Shown piece by piece: positions 25,766 to 34,829 of a DNA stretch of 64,000 nucleotides. The notes beneath the pieces were generated by a model, which saw nothing but the letters and a program-made list of their open reading frames with translations, was not told the DNA's origin and did no database searches. Within the stretch, counting starts at the first letter, position 1; every line of letters begins with the position of its first letter. The stretch comes from Nocardiopsis listeri NBRC 13360. Lineage in GTDB: Bacteria; Actinomycetota; Actinomycetes; Streptosporangiales; Streptosporangiaceae. The stretch is taken from the NCBI RefSeq assembly GCF_001570765.1, contig NZ_BCSH01000046.1, positions 1 through 64,000 on the forward strand. The letters run 5' to 3'. Position numbers and translations under genes: made by a program.

Positions 25766-26425
25766 TCACAGCTTTCGAGCCAGGGTGAGCCCGTCACCGA
25801 GGGGGAGCAGGACCTGGGAGACCCGGTCGTCGGACACCAACCGGTCGTTGAAGTCGCGGATGCCCTGCACGTGGGGCGCGGTCTGCTCGGGGTCGATCAC
25901 CCGTCCGTGGGAGAGGGTGTTGTCGGCCAGGAGCAGTCCGCCGGGGCGGACTCGCGGGACCAGTTCCTCCCAGTAATCGATGTATCCGGTCTTGTCCGCG
26001 TCCAGGAACGCCAGGTCGAACCGGGTGTCCTCGGGCAGGGCGCGCAGGGACTCCAAGGCCGGTCCGATCCGCAGCTCGATCTTGTCGGAGACCCCGGCAC
26101 GCTCCCAGTAGCGGCGGGCCACCGACGTCCACTCCTCGCTGATGTCCAGCGCCAGGAGAGTGCCGTCGTCGGGCAACCCGCGGGCGAAACAGATGGAGGA
26201 GTAACCGGTGAAGGTGCCGATCTCCACCACGTTCCGGGCCCCGGACAACCGGGTGAGCAGGGTGGTGAACACACCCTGCTCGGGTCCGATCTGCATGCCC
26301 TTGCGGTCGGGGAAGAGCCGGGCGGTCTCCTCGGAGAGGTCCGCGAGGACCGGGTCGATCGGGTCGCTGTGGGCGACGATGTAGGAGTGCAGTTCCGGGG
26401 TGAGGCCTTCTGAGGTTCGAGTCAC
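25766..26425 (-). CDS. O-methyltransferase, catechol/caffeoyl-CoA type
   Basis: A 219-residue Rossmann methyltransferase of the Methyltransf_3 group, which methylates hydroxyl groups of catechol-like compounds using SAM with a divalent metal. Visible are GMQIGPEQG, motif I NVVEIGTFTGYSSICFARGL, LLALDISEEW, and the metal-binding block FDLAFLDADKTGYIDYWE, with later LLLADNTLSHGRV. GTG 26425 (VTRTSEGLTPEL) was chosen because an in-frame extension upstream has no homologous look. It is expressed away from the YdjM gene, which has its own terminator in between. The physiological substrate is unknown. Confidence 0.9.
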   Translation of the reverse strand: MTRTSEGLTPELHSYIVAHSDPIDPVLADLSEETARLFPDRKGMQIGPEQGVFTTLLTRLSGARNVVEIGTFTGYSSICFARGLPDDGTLLALDISEEWTSVARRYWERAGVSDKIELRIGPALESLRALPEDTRFDLAFLDADKTGYIDYWEELVPRVRPGGLLLADNTLSHGRVIDPEQTAPHVQGIRDFNDRLVSDDRVSQVLLPLGDGLTLARKL

Positions 26426-26473
26426 GTTCGCAACCCTAGAACCCCGTCCCCGCCCGGGCCAGGACCACGGGAG

Positions 26474-26499
26474 GGAGCGCTGACACGGGTCAGCGCTCC
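26474..26499 (-). terminator. Hairpin, probable terminator of the YdjM-type gene
   Basis: Perfect 11-bp stem GGAGCGCTGAC (26474-26484) with 26489-26499 and loop ACGG. It stands 125 bases after the stop of the minus-strand gene at 26624 and before the O-methyltransferase start. Confidence 0.65.
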
Positions 26500-26623
26500 G
26501 TTGGGTCGGTGGTGGGTGACGGGCGGGCGTAGACGACGATGCCGTGTTGTTCGAAGCCCGAAGCATCTGCGAAGGCCCCGAACACGGGCCGAAGCGCCGG
26601 CGGAGGCCCAGAACAAGCACGGT

Positions 26624-27337
26624 CTAGTGCTGGGGGAGCAGGGTGGGCCAGTCGAAGAGGTAGATCGACCCGACGACGACGCCGATGGTGAGCAGCGGGG
26701 TGACGACCTTCTTCTCCACGGGACCGTCGGTGACGAAACCGCGTCCCTGTCCGATGCGCTTCTTCCAGAACGGCCAGAAGATCGGGACGCCCATCTTGGT
26801 GATCATGTCGCCGAAGAAGTGCAGGATCACGCCGAAGGCGACCGCCAGGCCGAGCCAGGTGTAGTTCAGGCCGGCCGCGTACAGGCCCAGGGTGATCGCC
26901 GCGGTGCCCAAGGCGTTGATGATTCCCGACGCCGCCCGGTTCTTGTCCAGGCCGAAACCCAGCCCCTGGAGCGCGATACCGATGAGCAGGAACACGAACA
27001 CCTGGACGGCCAGTTCCGACCACAGGGCCAGGCAGGTGACCAGGACACCCATCAACGCGGCGAAGAAGAAGGAATGCGTTCCCATCCGGTGTCCGCCGAA
27101 GGCCCAGTTCAGAATGTCACTGAGGACTTCGGTGACCTTCCCGTAGGTCTTGGTCACCGTCGCGCTCTTGTGGTCCACGTCGGGCAGTAGGGCCGCCCCC
27201 GCGCACACCAAGGATCCGGCGACGATCTCACCCGGGCCCAGTTCGAAACTGAGACCGAGGAATTCCTTGCCTTGGACGAGCGGAACGACCGCCATCCAAC
27301 CGACCACGCCGCTCAGTGCGTGAGAGTGCCCCATCAT
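26624..27337 (-). CDS. YdjM-type metal-dependent hydrolase membrane protein
   Basis: A 237-residue inner-membrane protein of the PF04307 group (LexA-regulated YdjM in E. coli). It has the metal-ligand pattern of that family: HSHALSG at the N-terminus, LLPDVDH near residue 52, GHRMGTHSFFF near 81, and HFFGDMITKMGVPIFWPF near 168. About six membrane helices surround these. The reaction is not established; a lipid or undecaprenyl-type substrate has been guessed for the fold. It is divergent from the ABC importer operon. No SOS-box was seen in its upstream region. Confidence 0.85.
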   Translation of the reverse strand: MMGHSHALSGVVGWMAVVPLVQGKEFLGLSFELGPGEIVAGSLVCAGAALLPDVDHKSATVTKTYGKVTEVLSDILNWAFGGHRMGTHSFFFAALMGVLVTCLALWSELAVQVFVFLLIGIALQGLGFGLDKNRAASGIINALGTAAITLGLYAAGLNYTWLGLAVAFGVILHFFGDMITKMGVPIFWPFWKKRIGQGRGFVTDGPVEKKVVTPLLTIGVVVGSIYLFDWPTLLPQH

Positions 27338-27497
27338 GGCGGGAACCGTAGCGGAAGTCCTCTATTCGCCGCGAATCGACGTTCTGGTTTCGGTCGACCG
27401 ATGAGGGCCCTTTCGTCACTCCGGTCCCGCGAAACGACCCTGATTCTCGCCGTAGGAGTCGAATGTGTTGCGATATCCCGCCTCACCTCGGAGATGA

Positions 27498-27527
27498 TTG
27501 ACGCTGATCACAACCTGTTGGTAGACA
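27498..27527 (+). promoter_or_regulatory. Candidate promoter of the ABC importer operon
   Basis: TTGACG (27498-27503), 18-base spacer, TAGACA (27522-27527). The -35 matches the vegetative consensus well, the -10 only moderately. The -10 lies inside the inverted repeat 27517-27533. Confidence 0.45.
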
Positions 27528-27556
27528 ACCAACCACCCCCAGGTGGCCAGGCCACC
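27517..27556. promoter_or_regulatory. Two inverted repeats overlapping the importer promoter and leader
   Basis: GTTGGT-N5-ACCAAC at 27517-27533 covers the candidate -10, and GGTGGCC-A-GGCCACC at 27542-27556 lies just downstream. Both are perfect. Either could bind a repressor; the second could also form an RNA hairpin ahead of the ATG at 27585. Confidence 0.45.
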
Positions 27557-27584
27557 ACCCCACGATGAACCGACAGGGGCCGTC

Positions 27585-29423
27585 ATGACACAGCACCCAC
27601 CTCCCACCGGCGCCCTTCTTCGCCGGACGCTGGCCTCCACCGGCGCGCTGATCCTGCTCGGGGGGCTGGCCGCGGTACCCGCGGCGGCCGAAGAGACCGA
27701 CGCGAACACCCTCACCGTGGCCATCTCCCAGCAGGTGGACTCGTTCAACCCCTTCACGGCGCAGCTGGCCGTCACCACCAACATCCTCAGACACGTCTAC
27801 GACAGCATCGTGACGGTCGACCCGGAGACCAACGAGCCCGCGCCCTCCCTCGCGGAGAGCTGGGACACCTCCGGTGATGGCCTGACCTGGACCTTCAACC
27901 TCCGTGACGACGTCTTCTTCACCGACGGCGAGCAGCTCACCGCCGACGACGTCGCGTGGACCTTCACCACCATCATGGAGAACGACGCCGCGGCCATCGC
28001 CTCGGGCAACTACGTCGCCGGGTTCGAGGAGGTCACCGCCGAGGACGACCAGACCGTGGTCATCGAACTCGACGAGCCCCAGGCCACCATGACCGCGCTC
28101 AACGTCCCGATCGTGCCCCGGCACGTGTGGGAACCGATCGTGGAGGAGGAGGGCGATGCCTTCTCCGACTACGCCGGCGACGACTTTCCCACGGTCGGCA
28201 GCGGACCCTTCGCCCTCACCGAGCACTCCCGGGGGGAGCACATCCGTCTGGAGGCCAACCCCGACCACTGGCGCGGCCCGGCCGGCTTCGATGAGCTGTA
28301 CTTCCGTTACTACTCCGAGAAGGACGCCGCCGTCGAGGCGCTGCGCAGCGGCGAGGTCTCCTTCGTCTACGAACTGACCGACGCTCAGGTCACCTCCCTG
28401 GAGGCGACCGACGACATCGCGGTCAACATCGCCGACGGCAAGCGGTTCCAGGCCTTCACTATCAACCCGGGCGCGAAGACCCAGGACGGTGAGGCGTTCG
28501 GCGATGGACATCCCGCGCTCCAGGACCGGACCCTGCGCCAGGCCATCGTCATGGGCATCGACAACGAGGAGATCGTCCAGCAGGGCGCCAATGGCCAGGC
28601 CGTCGCGGCCGGCGGCTACGTCCCGCCGCGCTACACCGACTTCCACTGGTCGCCCGAGGGCGAGGAGGCCATCCTCGACTTCGACCCGGACGCCGCCAAC
28701 GAGATGCTCGACGAGGCCGGCTACGACAGGGGCGAGGACGGGGTGCGTGTCTCACCCGACGGAGACCGCCTCGAACTGCGCATGCACGTGCACTCCGACC
28801 GCCCGGACAACGTCCAGGCCGGACAGGTCATCGCCGAGCGCCTCGCCGACATCGGTATCGAGATCGACAACCGGACCGTCGACCCGGGCATCCTGAGCGA
28901 CGCCCTCTACGACGCCGAGTACGACCTCATCTTCACGGGGTGGACGGTCAACCCCGATCCCGACTACGTGTTCAGCATCCACACCTGCGACGCTCTGCCG
29001 ACCGAACCGGGCACCATGCAGGGCGACGCCTACTTCTGCGATGAGGACTACGACGAGCTCTACGAGGCGCAGCTGAGCGAGTACGACCACGAGGCCCGCG
29101 CCGAGATCGTCCACCAGATGCAGGAGATCCTCTACGAGGAGGCCGTGGTCAACGTCCTGGCCTACCCGAACATCATGGAGGCCTACCGGACCGACCACAT
29201 CGAGAGCATCCGGCTGGAGCCGACCGAGGGCGGCAACATCTGGGGCCAGGACGGCTACTGGGCCTGGTGGTCCGCCCAACCCGCGGAAGGCGGATCCGAC
29301 GCGAACGGCGGCGGGATCTCCACCGGCGTGGGCATCGGTATCGGCGTCGTGGTCCTCGTCCTGCTCGCCGGTGGCGCGTTCCTGTTCTTCCGCAACCGTT
29401 CCACCGTGGAGGACCGCGAGTGA
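27585..29423 (+). CDS. Family 5 ABC-importer substrate-binding protein with C-terminal membrane anchor
   Basis: A 612-residue extracytoplasmic binding protein of the SBP_bac_5 (peptide/nickel) family. The N-terminus is a signal peptide (LLRRTLASTGALILLGGLAA, cleavage near PAAAEE) with no lipobox cysteine. The mature part carries family hallmarks such as DSFNPFTAQ, LAESWDTSGDGLTWTFNLRD, FTDGEQLTADDVAWTF, VGSGPFALTEHS and LRQAIVMGIDNEEIV. After a GGSDANGGG linker, a hydrophobic helix (VGIGIGVVVLVLLAGGAFLF) and FFRNRSTVEDRE tail anchor it at the C-terminus instead of by lipid. First gene of a five-gene importer; the substrate (oligopeptide or other) cannot be told. Confidence 0.93.
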   Translation: MTQHPPPTGALLRRTLASTGALILLGGLAAVPAAAEETDANTLTVAISQQVDSFNPFTAQLAVTTNILRHVYDSIVTVDPETNEPAPSLAESWDTSGDGLTWTFNLRDDVFFTDGEQLTADDVAWTFTTIMENDAAAIASGNYVAGFEEVTAEDDQTVVIELDEPQATMTALNVPIVPRHVWEPIVEEEGDAFSDYAGDDFPTVGSGPFALTEHSRGEHIRLEANPDHWRGPAGFDELYFRYYSEKDAAVEALRSGEVSFVYELTDAQVTSLEATDDIAVNIADGKRFQAFTINPGAKTQDGEAFGDGHPALQDRTLRQAIVMGIDNEEIVQQGANGQAVAAGGYVPPRYTDFHWSPEGEEAILDFDPDAANEMLDEAGYDRGEDGVRVSPDGDRLELRMHVHSDRPDNVQAGQVIAERLADIGIEIDNRTVDPGILSDALYDAEYDLIFTGWTVNPDPDYVFSIHTCDALPTEPGTMQGDAYFCDEDYDELYEAQLSEYDHEARAEIVHQMQEILYEEAVVNVLAYPNIMEAYRTDHIESIRLEPTEGGNIWGQDGYWAWWSAQPAEGGSDANGGGISTGVGIGIGVVVLVLLAGGAFLFFRNRSTVEDRE

Positions 29424-30490
29424 CGACCACGCCCATCGAGGCGGACGGACCGGACGGGGCGGGGGCCGGCGAACTCCCCGCCCCGGCGCCCCCGGGTGGA
29501 GGGCACCGGGCACGGCGGGTGATCACCTACGTGTTCGGCCGCCTGATGACCGCGGTCGTGTCCCTGTTCGCCGTGATCGTCGCCGGGTTCTTCCTCTTCC
29601 GGATCCTGCCCGGCGATCCCGTCCGCGCCATGACGGAGGGACGCGAGGTCACCGCCGAACAACGGGCGGAGCTGCGCCGCCAGTTCGGCCTCGACCAGCC
29701 CCTGTGGCGGCAGTTCCTCGACTACGCCGAAGGGCTGCTCCACCTCGACCTGGGCGTGTCATTCCAGTACCGCGAACCGGTCGTCGACCTCATCCTGGAA
29801 CGACTGGGGCCGACCATCCTGCTCGCCGGCACCGGCACGGTCATCGCCGCGCTGCTCGGTCTGTTCCTGGGGTCGCGCGCCGGCTGGAACCCGGGCGGGC
29901 GCGGCGACCGGGTCAACACCGCCGTCGCGCTGTTCTTCTGGTCGGTGCCCACCTTCTGGCTCGGCCTGCTCCTCATCGTCCTGCTGGCCTCCGGCCGCGG
30001 CTTCATGCCCGGCCTGTTCCCGACCGGCGGCATGGTCGACCCGGGACTGACCGGCCCACTGGAACGGGCGCTGAGCACCGCCCAGCACATGGTCCTTCCG
30101 GTCACCACGATGGTGGCGGTGGTCTACGCCCAGTACCTGATGATCATGCGCTCCTCCCTCATGGACGAGAAGGGGGCGGACTACCTGACCACCGCCCGCG
30201 CCAAGGGGCTGCGCGACGTCCTGGTCAGGCGCAGGCACGCGGTGCCCAACGCGCTGCTGCCCACCGTCACCCTCATCTTCCTCAACCTCGGACAGGTCGT
30301 GTCCGGGGTGATCCTGGTGGAGACGGTCTTCTCCTGGCCCGGCCTCGGCCAACTCTTCTACTCCGGCCTGGAAGTCCCCGACCTCGGCCTAGTCCAAGGG
30401 CTGTTCGTGGTCTTCGCGGCCTCGGTGATCCTCATGAACCTCTTGGCCGACCTGGTGTATCCGCTGCTCGACCCCCGGGTGCGCCCATGA
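29420..30490 (+). CDS. ABC importer permease, DppB type
   Basis: A 356-residue inner-membrane permease with six helices. The DppB/OppB N-terminal signature appears as LPGDPVRAMTEGREVTAEQ and FGLDQPLWRQF. The EAA cytoplasmic loop is DYLTTARAKGLRDVLVRRRHAVPNA in the usual place before the last helices (quoted in part: ARAKGLRDVLVRR). GTG 29420 overlaps the binding-protein stop (GTGA). About 35 Pro/Gly/Ala-rich residues precede the first helix, longer than average. It forms the pore with the next gene. Confidence 0.93.
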   Translation: MTTTPIEADGPDGAGAGELPAPAPPGGGHRARRVITYVFGRLMTAVVSLFAVIVAGFFLFRILPGDPVRAMTEGREVTAEQRAELRRQFGLDQPLWRQFLDYAEGLLHLDLGVSFQYREPVVDLILERLGPTILLAGTGTVIAALLGLFLGSRAGWNPGGRGDRVNTAVALFFWSVPTFWLGLLLIVLLASGRGFMPGLFPTGGMVDPGLTGPLERALSTAQHMVLPVTTMVAVVYAQYLMIMRSSLMDEKGADYLTTARAKGLRDVLVRRRHAVPNALLPTVTLIFLNLGQVVSGVILVETVFSWPGLGQLFYSGLEVPDLGLVQGLFVVFAASVILMNLLADLVYPLLDPRVRP

Positions 30491-31437
30491 GCGCCCCCAC
30501 CGAACCCACGCCCGGCACGGCGGTCTCGCCCCGAGCCCTGGCCCGGAAACGACGTGCTGAGGCCCTGGGCCGGTTCGCCCGCGACTACGCGCGCAACCGC
30601 GCCGGACTGTTCGGCCTGGCCTCGCTGCTCACGATCGGCGTGCTCGCCCTGACCGCGCCCCTGTTCGTGGACCAGGCGCACTTGACCATCACCGGCGCGC
30701 CCGGTGACGGCCACCAGCCGCCCAGCGCGGAGTTCCCGCTGGGCACCGACAACTTCGGCCGTTCGATCCTGGACCTGATCATCTGGGGCGCACGCGTGTC
30801 TTTGACGGTCGGTCTGCTGGCCACGTTCGTCTCCGTCACCCTAGGCACCCTGGCCGGGATCACCGCCGGTCACTTCGGCTCCTCCGGCGGAGTGGGCGGC
30901 CGGGTGGTCTCGTCGGTGATCATGCGCGTCACCGACTGGTTCCTGGTACTGCCCACCCTGGTCCTGGCGGTGGCCCTGGCCGCGGTGCTGCCGCGCGGCA
31001 CCGGCACTATCGTCCTCGCGATCGGGCTCACCGTCTGGCCGCCCACCGCACGACTGGTGCGTGCCCAGACACTGGCGGTGGAGGCCCGACCCTACGTGGA
31101 ACGCGCCCGTGCCCTGGGCGGCGGTCACGCCCACGTCATGGGCTGGCACGTGCTGCCGAACGTGATGCCTGTGGTGCTCGCCCAGACCACGCTGTTGGTG
31201 GCGACCTCGATCATCGCCGAGTCCACCCTCGCCTTCCTGGGGATGGGCGACCCCACCACCATCTCCTGGGGTGGCATCCTCCAGGCCGCACGCACCTCAG
31301 GGGCGATCAGCGCCGGGATCTGGTGGTACATCGTCCCGCCCGGGCTGGCCATCGCCGTGGTCGCGCTGTCCTTCACCCTGTGCGGGCGCGCGGTCGAGTC
31401 CGTCATCAACCCACGTCTGAGGGGCGGAGCCGGGTGA
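30487..31437 (+). CDS. ABC importer permease, DppC type
   Basis: A 316-residue second permease. It shows the N-terminal OppC-like helix (FGLASLLTIGVLALTAPLF), then FPLGTDNFGRSILDLIIWGARVSL typical of DppC (in part GTDNFGRSILDLIIWGAR), and the EAA loop YVERARALGGGHAHVMGWH. ATG 30487 overlaps the previous stop (ATGA). It pairs with the DppB-type subunit to make the channel served by the two ATPases downstream. Confidence 0.93.
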   Translation: MSAPTEPTPGTAVSPRALARKRRAEALGRFARDYARNRAGLFGLASLLTIGVLALTAPLFVDQAHLTITGAPGDGHQPPSAEFPLGTDNFGRSILDLIIWGARVSLTVGLLATFVSVTLGTLAGITAGHFGSSGGVGGRVVSSVIMRVTDWFLVLPTLVLAVALAAVLPRGTGTIVLAIGLTVWPPTARLVRAQTLAVEARPYVERARALGGGHAHVMGWHVLPNVMPVVLAQTTLLVATSIIAESTLAFLGMGDPTTISWGGILQAARTSGAISAGIWWYIVPPGLAIAVVALSFTLCGRAVESVINPRLRGGAG

Positions 31438-32483
31438 GCGGCCTTCTCGACGTCCGGGACCTGCGCGTCACCTACGCTACCGGCGGGGGCGGGATCCCCG
31501 CGGTGCGCGGCGTGAACCTGTCCCTGGACCGCGGTGACACCCTCGGTGTGGCGGGGGAGTCCGGCAGCGGCAAGTCCACCGTGGCCCTGGCGTTGCTGCG
31601 CCTGCTTCCGTCCACCGCGCGTGTCACCGGGGACGTCCTGTTGGAGGGCGAGAACGTCCTGGAGATGAAGTGGGGACGCCTGCGCGCCGTGCGCTGGGTC
31701 GGCGCCTCGGTGGTCTTCCAGGGGGCCATGCACTCCCTCAACCCGGTCAAGCGGATCGGCGATCAGGTCGCCGAACCCCTCCTGCTGCATCGGACCGTGA
31801 AACCGGACCGGGTCGGTGCCCGGGTCACCGAACTCCTCGAACAGGTGGGCCTGCCCGCCTCCCGCGCCCAGGACCACCCCCACCGACTGTCCGGGGGACA
31901 ACGCCAGCGGGTGATGATCGCGATGGCGCTGGCCTGTGAGCCGCGTCTGATCATCGCCGACGAGGCCACCACCGCGCTGGACGTCATGATCCAGGCGCAG
32001 ATCCTCGCGTTGCTGCGCGGGCTGGTCGAGGAGACCGGCATCGGCATGCTGATGATCAGCCACGACCTGTCCGTGCTGGCCGCCACCTGTGACCGGGTCG
32101 CGGTCATGTACGCCGGTCGGATCGTGGAGGAGGGCCCGGCGCGAGACGTGGTGCATCGGCCCGCCCACCCGTACGCGAGCGCGCTCAGCGCAGCCTTTCC
32201 CAAGATCGGAGACCCCGCCTCCCGACTGGCCCCACGCGGCCTGCCGGGTGACCCGCCCGACCCGGCCGACCCGCCGTCGGGCTGCGTCTTCCGACCGCGC
32301 TGCGCGGTGGCCGAGTCGGTGTGCGCCACCGTGGACCCACCACTGTGGCCGGTCCATTCCGGCGCCGACGGGCACGCCGACCGGCACGCGGCGTGCGTGC
32401 ACGTGGGACCGGGATCGCCCTCGAAGGAGAGCGAGAGCGTCGACCCGACCGGGGAGACCAGCACAGAGGAGACGAGCCGTTGA
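31434..32483 (+). CDS. ABC importer ATPase, DppD type
   Basis: A 349-residue ATP-binding subunit. Walker [10 protein letters not shown] near residue 40, Q-loop [12 protein letters not shown], signature LSGGQRQRV, Walker [14 protein letters not shown] and switch ISHD are all intact. The C-terminal oligopeptide-transporter extension contains [10 protein letters not shown] and further cysteines, a block that in some relatives binds an iron-sulfur cluster. GTG 31434 overlaps the DppC-type stop (GTGA). It probably forms a heterodimer with the next protein. Confidence 0.94.
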   Translation: MSGLLDVRDLRVTYATGGGGIPAVRGVNLSLDRGDTLGVAGESGSGKSTVALALLRLLPSTARVTGDVLLEGENVLEMKWGRLRAVRWVGASVVFQGAMHSLNPVKRIGDQVAEPLLLHRTVKPDRVGARVTELLEQVGLPASRAQDHPHRLSGGQRQRVMIAMALACEPRLIIADEATTALDVMIQAQILALLRGLVEETGIGMLMISHDLSVLAATCDRVAVMYAGRIVEEGPARDVVHRPAHPYASALSAAFPKIGDPASRLAPRGLPGDPPDPADPPSGCVFRPRCAVAESVCATVDPPLWPVHSGADGHADRHAACVHVGPGSPSKESESVDPTGETSTEETSR

Positions 32484-33553
32484 GCGCCGACACCGCCCCC
32501 CGCCCGCCCTCCGCCGACGCCGAGGCGCGGACACCGCCCATCCTGCGGGCCGACTCCGTGGAGGTGGCCTTCACCGCCGGGTTCGCCCCCGGCGGTGGAC
32601 GGGGCACCGCCCGTGCGGTGGACGGCGTTCACCTGGACGTGGCGCCGGGGGAGATCGTGGCCCTGGTCGGGGAGTCCGGCTGTGGCAAGACCACCCTGGC
32701 CCGCACGCTCCTCGGGTTGGAACGGCCCACCGCCGGCCGGGTGTTGTTCGAGGGGGATCCGCTGCGCTACCGCTCCCGTGACCTGCGGTCCTACCGGCGT
32801 CGGGTGCAGCTCGTGCAGCAGGACCCGATGGGTTCGCTGAACCCGAGGCGCACCGTGTACGAGTCGGTGGTCGAGGGGCTTCGTGTTCACGAGGGGACCA
32901 CGGTCGACGAGCTGGAACGAGTGGAACGCGCGCTGTCCCACGCCGGTCTGCGCCCGCCCGAACGCTTCCTCTCGCGCTATCCGCACGAGTTGTCGGGAGG
33001 CCAGCGCCAGCGCGTGGTGATCGCCGGCGCCCTGATCCTGGAGCCCGAGGTGCTGGTGGCCGACGAACCGGTGGCGTCCCTGGACGCCTCGGTGCGCGGC
33101 GAGATCCTGCGACTGCTGTTGGAGCTGCGCGACGAACTGGGGTTGTCCGCCCTGGTGGCCACACACGACCTCGGTCTGGCCTGGAACATCGCCGACCGGG
33201 TGGCCGTGATGTACCTGGGCCGGGTGGTGGAACTGGGCACGGTGGAGGAGGTGCTGTCCTCGCCCGCGCACCCGTACACGCGCGCCCTGCTGTCGGTGCT
33301 GCCCGACTCCGGTGTGGCGGAGGGGCCGGTGGTGCTCAGCGGTGAGCCACCGGACCCCGAGCATGTGCCCTCGGGGTGCCGTTTCCACCCGCGCTGTCCG
33401 GTCCTGGCCTCCGGGGAGGCCGAGCGGGCGGGGGTGGCCGACCGGTGCGTGAGCGTGGACCCGGCGATCCTGAGCGGCGGGGCCGAGCGTCGCGTGGCCT
33501 GCCACTGGGCGGCCGCCGACGAGTCCGGTCGCCTGCCCGAGCGGTCCACCTGA
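32480..33553 (+). CDS. ABC importer ATPase, DppF type
   Basis: A 357-residue ATP-binding subunit. Walker [12 protein letters not shown] near residue 70, Q-loop [12 protein letters not shown], signature LSGGQRQRV, Walker [13 protein letters not shown], switch ATHD, and the C-terminal [12 protein letters not shown] block with later Cys. TTG 32480 overlaps the DppD-type stop (TTGA). Last gene of the importer operon; 122 bases separate it from nat, with no clear hairpin between. Confidence 0.94.
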   Translation: MSADTAPRPPSADAEARTPPILRADSVEVAFTAGFAPGGGRGTARAVDGVHLDVAPGEIVALVGESGCGKTTLARTLLGLERPTAGRVLFEGDPLRYRSRDLRSYRRRVQLVQQDPMGSLNPRRTVYESVVEGLRVHEGTTVDELERVERALSHAGLRPPERFLSRYPHELSGGQRQRVVIAGALILEPEVLVADEPVASLDASVRGEILRLLLELRDELGLSALVATHDLGLAWNIADRVAVMYLGRVVELGTVEEVLSSPAHPYTRALLSVLPDSGVAEGPVVLSGEPPDPEHVPSGCRFHPRCPVLASGEAERAGVADRCVSVDPAILSGGAERRVACHWAAADESGRLPERST

Positions 33554-33675
33554 CCCACTGGACCGCTGACCGTGGACGTCTCCGGGATTCGGGGTTCCAC
33601 ACCTTGTCCCCTGACCGGTTGCGGCCGGGGGAGAGCGCGCCGAGACGGAACAGCGTTGTGGTGGGGGCCGTTGGC

Positions 33676-34635
33676 ATGGGCATGGCGACCACGAAGAACA
33701 CCACGAACGAGCCTTCGACCTCGGGACCCGGAACCGCCCCACCGCCCCCGCCCGTGTTCACCGATCGCGACTTCTGGCACGGGTCGGAGCTGGATGTGGG
33801 CGCCTACCTGGACCGGCTCGGTCTGTCCGGTGACCTGCCGCCCACCCTGCACACCCTGACCGCGGTGCACCGCGCCCACCTGGCCGCGATCCCCTTCGAG
33901 AACCTCCGGTTACTGCTCGACCGCCCGATCCCGCTGGACGTGCCGTCGCTGACGGACAAGATGGTCCACCACCACCGGGGCGGTTACTGCTACGAACAGA
34001 ACCTGCTGCTGGCCGCGGCCCTGGACCGGCTCGGGTTCACGCTCACCGCGTTCAGCGCACGGGTCCTGGCGGGCGGCGACGGGCGGCCCCGCCCCTCCAC
34101 CCACGCCCTGCTGAAGGTGGAACAGGACGGCTCGCCGTGGCTGGTGGACGTCGGTTTCGGCGGCGGAGGGCTGCTGGAGCCCTTCCCCTTCGTGGACGGA
34201 CACCAGACCTCCCAGGACGGTTGGGACCTGCGTCTGGACCGGATCTCGGAGGTGGGGGAGGAAGAGTGGCTGCTGCGTTCCTTCGACGGGAAGGAGTGGC
34301 GGAACCTGTACTCCTTCACCACGGCCGGGAACCTGCCGCAGGACTACGCGATCTTCAGCCACTACCTCACCACCCACCCGCGTTCGCCGTTCCGGAGTCG
34401 GATGATGGCCGCACGGACCATCGGCGGTACCCGGTACTCCCTGACCGACACGACCCTGACGGTGGAGCGGGTCGGTAGGGACCGGAAGGACTCGGGCGTC
34501 GGGCCGGAACAGGAGGTGCGCGAGTTGCGGGTGGAGGAGCTGGGAGAGGTGTTGCGCGAGGTCTTCGACATCCGTCTTGACCAGGGAGAACGCGGTGCGG
34601 TCGAGGAACGGGTGCGCGGCTTCCTTGGTGTGTGA
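33676..34635 (+). CDS. nat: Arylamine N-acetyltransferase
   Basis: A 319-residue enzyme that transfers acetyl from acetyl-CoA to arylamines or hydrazines. The Cys-His-Asp triad is visible: RGGYCYEQN (Cys near 108), STHALLKV and VDVGFGG. The substrate loop IPFENL comes before the cysteine, as usual. It has a longer N-terminus than typical (about 35 Thr/Pro-rich residues before FTDRDFW). ATG 33676 has a G-rich stretch eight bases upstream; ATG 33682 is equally possible. It sits between the importer and the ergothioneine genes in the same direction. A link to either is unproven. Confidence 0.93.
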   Translation: MGMATTKNTTNEPSTSGPGTAPPPPPVFTDRDFWHGSELDVGAYLDRLGLSGDLPPTLHTLTAVHRAHLAAIPFENLRLLLDRPIPLDVPSLTDKMVHHHRGGYCYEQNLLLAAALDRLGFTLTAFSARVLAGGDGRPRPSTHALLKVEQDGSPWLVDVGFGGGGLLEPFPFVDGHQTSQDGWDLRLDRISEVGEEEWLLRSFDGKEWRNLYSFTTAGNLPQDYAIFSHYLTTHPRSPFRSRMMAARTIGGTRYSLTDTTLTVERVGRDRKDSGVGPEQEVRELRVEELGEVLREVFDIRLDQGERGAVEERVRGFLGV

Positions 34636-34646
34636 CTCACATCACA
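34631..34646. promoter_or_regulatory. Crp-type binding site upstream of egtA
   Basis: TGTGACTCACATCACA is an exact match to TGTGA-N6-TCACA, the Crp/CAP consensus also used by actinobacterial Crp proteins. It overlaps the nat stop codon and lies 184 bases before the egtA start. Confidence 0.6.
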
Positions 34647-34829
34647 TTTCATGTGTGCGGGGGCGGAAGCCGAGGCCTCCTACGCGAGAAGTGTGTGGCA
34701 GGCGGGTGTGCCGACGAGGTGTCGGTCCACTCGTCGGCCTTCCCCGAACCGGTTGGGGTGATCGCACATGTTCACCGTCGCGGCGCTGCGGGCAGGACCC
34801 TTGAGGTGCCACTCCGAGGGAGTCAACCC

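Noticed and set aside
26490-26623. Remnant of a gene after the YdjM-type gene (minus strand, containing VFGAFADASGFEQHGIVVYA)
   Set aside because: The peptide has gene-like codons, but it has no start, overlaps the terminator hairpin and matches nothing I know. It is too short to call.
34632-34829. Longer EgtA starting at 34632
   Set aside because: The extension overlaps the Crp-like site and nat end, reads as non-homologous sequence, and ATG 34830 has a good ribosome binding site.
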